64,000 bases of DNA from Saccharomonospora marina XMU15. GTDB taxonomy: Bacteria > Actinomycetota > Actinomycetes > Mycobacteriales > Pseudonocardiaceae. Below are positions 62,940-64,000 of the stretch, one piece after another. Position 1 is the stretch's first letter. Every line of letters begins with the position of its first letter. The notes below the pieces were generated by a model. The model searched no databases and had not been told where the DNA came from. It worked only from the letters and a program-made list of their open reading frames with translations. A program made the position numbers and the translations under genes. The stretch spans positions 2,384,628 to 2,448,627 of the forward strand of contig NZ_CM001439.1 of NCBI RefSeq assembly GCF_000244955.1, written 5' to 3'.

Positions 62940-63146
62940 ATGAACCAGCCGCCGGTTCCCCCGCAGGGCAACGGACTCGAAGGGCTGCCGTGCCTGTACT
63001 GCGGGGAGGCCTACGAGGCAGGCGATATCTCCCGCCACACCGAGCCGATCCACTGTGGACCGTGTATCACCTGTGTCGACAAGCCCGCATGCTTCAGCTG
63101 CCGTCTGATGTACTGCGTTTGCGACGTGCACAGGTATCGGGGCTGA
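62940..63146 (+). CDS. Small cysteine-rich putative metal-binding protein
   Basis: 68 aa from ATG 62940 with AGGAAGCAGCAGG upstream. Ten Cys and three His in 55 residues: PCLYCGEAYEAGD, then SRHTEPIHCGPCITC, PACFSCRLMYCVCDVHRY. The pattern fits a two-zinc or iron-sulfur cluster module. No TM or signal. Family not recognised. It follows the dehydrogenase after its hairpin on the same strand, so it may be separately transcribed; a link to cofactor insertion, metal supply or electron transfer is inference. Confidence 0.7.
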   Translation: MNQPPVPPQGNGLEGLPCLYCGEAYEAGDISRHTEPIHCGPCITCVDKPACFSCRLMYCVCDVHRYRG

Positions 63147-63229
63147 ACGCCCTCGAACCGCCGCACACCGAGTGGGCCCGTCAGCAGCAGATCGCACGGG
63201 CGCCGGCCGTGGCAGTGGCTGCTGCCGGG

Positions 63230-64000
63230 TCAGATCTCCAGCGCTCGGCGCACAGCCGGGGTGTTGCGCCGGGAAACCGGCACCATCGTCTTGGCCTCGT
63301 CGTCCATCACCAGGAACAGCTCGCCCTTGAACCGACGCTCGACCTCCTGGATTCGGCTCAGGTTCACCACGTACTGGCGATGTACCCGCAGGAAACCGGA
63401 ATCGCTCAGCTCGGCCTCGAGCCTGTCGAGGCCCGGCGATGCGGATCGCAACCTGCCCTGGTCGGTGAAAAGCCATACGTCGTTGCCGTCCGACTGCGCG
63501 AAGGACACTTCAGGCAGCCGCAGCAGCACCATACGATTCTCACGCGTCGCGACCATTCGGCGGGGTTGGGCGCGAAGCGGAACGTCGCCTCCCGCGCGAG
63601 GTAGTGGATCGCCCTCGGACACGCCGAAGGCGACGACGTTGCCAACCAGGTGCCCGGACAGGAACACGGGCTGGAAGCTGATCGACGTCGGTTCGTTGGC
63701 CAGCCGGGTGAAGATCTGCGTCGAGCCGACCCAGTCGGGATTGCGCGCCGCTTGCTTGGCGGCATACTGGGCGGCCCTGATGAACTCCGGCAGTTCCGGT
63801 TTCCACCGCACCGCGGGGTCTGGCGCGGGGGTGGAGCCCGGGATGCCGAGCAGCACGCCCGCGGTGTCGTCGGCGAGTACCACCCGGCCCGCCGGATCCA
63901 CGGCCGCGAGCGCCACGCTCGAGCGCGACCTCGCGTGGTTGAAGGCCGCCATCAGCTCGGCACCGTCGTCCCTTGCGCGCAGTCGCAGGGTCCGCTGTGT
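63230..64000 (-). CDS. LytTR DNA-binding regulator, 5' end beyond the window
   Basis: At least 257 codons; the frame is still open at the window edge, so the N-terminus lies outside and the ATG at 63952 is not necessarily the start. A PAS-like segment (VALAAVDPAGRVVLADDTAG, PAVRWKPELPEFIRAAQYAA) precedes the LytTR domain: MVLLRLPEVSFAQSDGNDVW, DRLEAELSDSGFLRVHRQYV, VNLSRIQEVERRFKGELFLV. It is convergent with the dehydrogenase genes and is a candidate regulator of them; the ligand is unknown. Confidence 0.85.
   Translation of the reverse strand, partial: TQRTLRLRARDDGAELMAAFNHARSRSSVALAAVDPAGRVVLADDTAGVLLGIPGSTPAPDPAVRWKPELPEFIRAAQYAAKQAARNPDWVGSTQIFTRLANEPTSISFQPVFLSGHLVGNVVAFGVSEGDPLPRAGGDVPLRAQPRRMVATRENRMVLLRLPEVSFAQSDGNDVWLFTDQGRLRSASPGLDRLEAELSDSGFLRVHRQYVVNLSRIQEVERRFKGELFLVMDDEAKTMVPVSRRNTPAVRRALEI

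Noticed and set aside
1-64000. CRISPR array
   Set aside because: No regularly spaced repeats of suitable length seen; repeats found are dispersed duplications or inverted repeats.

Overview
High-GC actinobacterial chromosome, most likely from a member of the Pseudonocardiales. The codon bias, the GTG/ATG starts with strong Shine-Dalgarno sites, the MmyB-type XRE regulators and the actinomycete IS families all fit; the species cannot be named from the sequence alone. The window divides into four parts.

(1) 1-7.1 kb: an HD-domain hydrolase and a complete type I restriction-modification operon (hsdM-hsdS-hsdR, minus strand, each junction overlapping by 4 nt).

(2) 7.8-42.5 kb: accessory DNA bounded by two direct copies of a tRNA-Pro-like 3' end, each followed by its terminator (7834-7875 and 42446-42484). 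It looks like an old integrated element or stack of elements. It carries an XRE/TPR-like regulator, a 2231-codon RHS/YD-repeat polymorphic toxin with a putative membrane immunity protein, an 828-bp duplication flanking that module with an inverted internal segment, and many decayed IS transposases and broken regulators. It also carries intact cargo: MerR/SDR, MarR/VOC, XRE/alpha-beta hydrolase, an AbrB-ABC exporter operon, two DUF3592-like proteins, a TetR/SDR/sugar-quinoprotein set, CMD/SDR, DUF1622, and a ferritin-like/hemerythrin pair.

(3) 43-56.6 kb: a one-carbon gene set. It holds a GPR1/FUN34 transporter, 3-hexulose-6-phosphate synthase (formaldehyde fixation, RuMP pathway), pqqC-pqqD-pqqE with an M1 aminopeptidase in the same operon, a LysR regulator, class I fructose-bisphosphate aldolase, GlpX bisphosphatase, a HAD phosphatase, RpiB and a 24-aa pqqA.

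(4) 57-64 kb: an MntP-like transporter, catalase-peroxidase, a cupredoxin-fold partner protein, a PQQ alcohol/methanol dehydrogenase, a small cysteine-rich protein and a LytTR regulator cut by the window edge.

Read together, regions 3 and 4 look like a compact methylotrophy island. The PQQ genes make the cofactor, the dehydrogenase oxidises methanol or another alcohol, HPS fixes formaldehyde on ribulose 5-phosphate, and aldolase, GlpX and RpiB rearrange sugar phosphates to regenerate it, with KatG handling peroxide. The dehydrogenase carries the Asp-Tyr-Asp signature of lanthanide-dependent quinoproteins but has no signal peptide. Its cupredoxin-like partner has lost the usual copper ligands. 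pqqA is split from pqqCDE by about 9 kb, while a degenerate pqqA-like 26-codon ORF sits just upstream of pqqC. No pqqB, pqqF/G, 6-phospho-3-hexuloisomerase or cytochrome c partner is present in the window.
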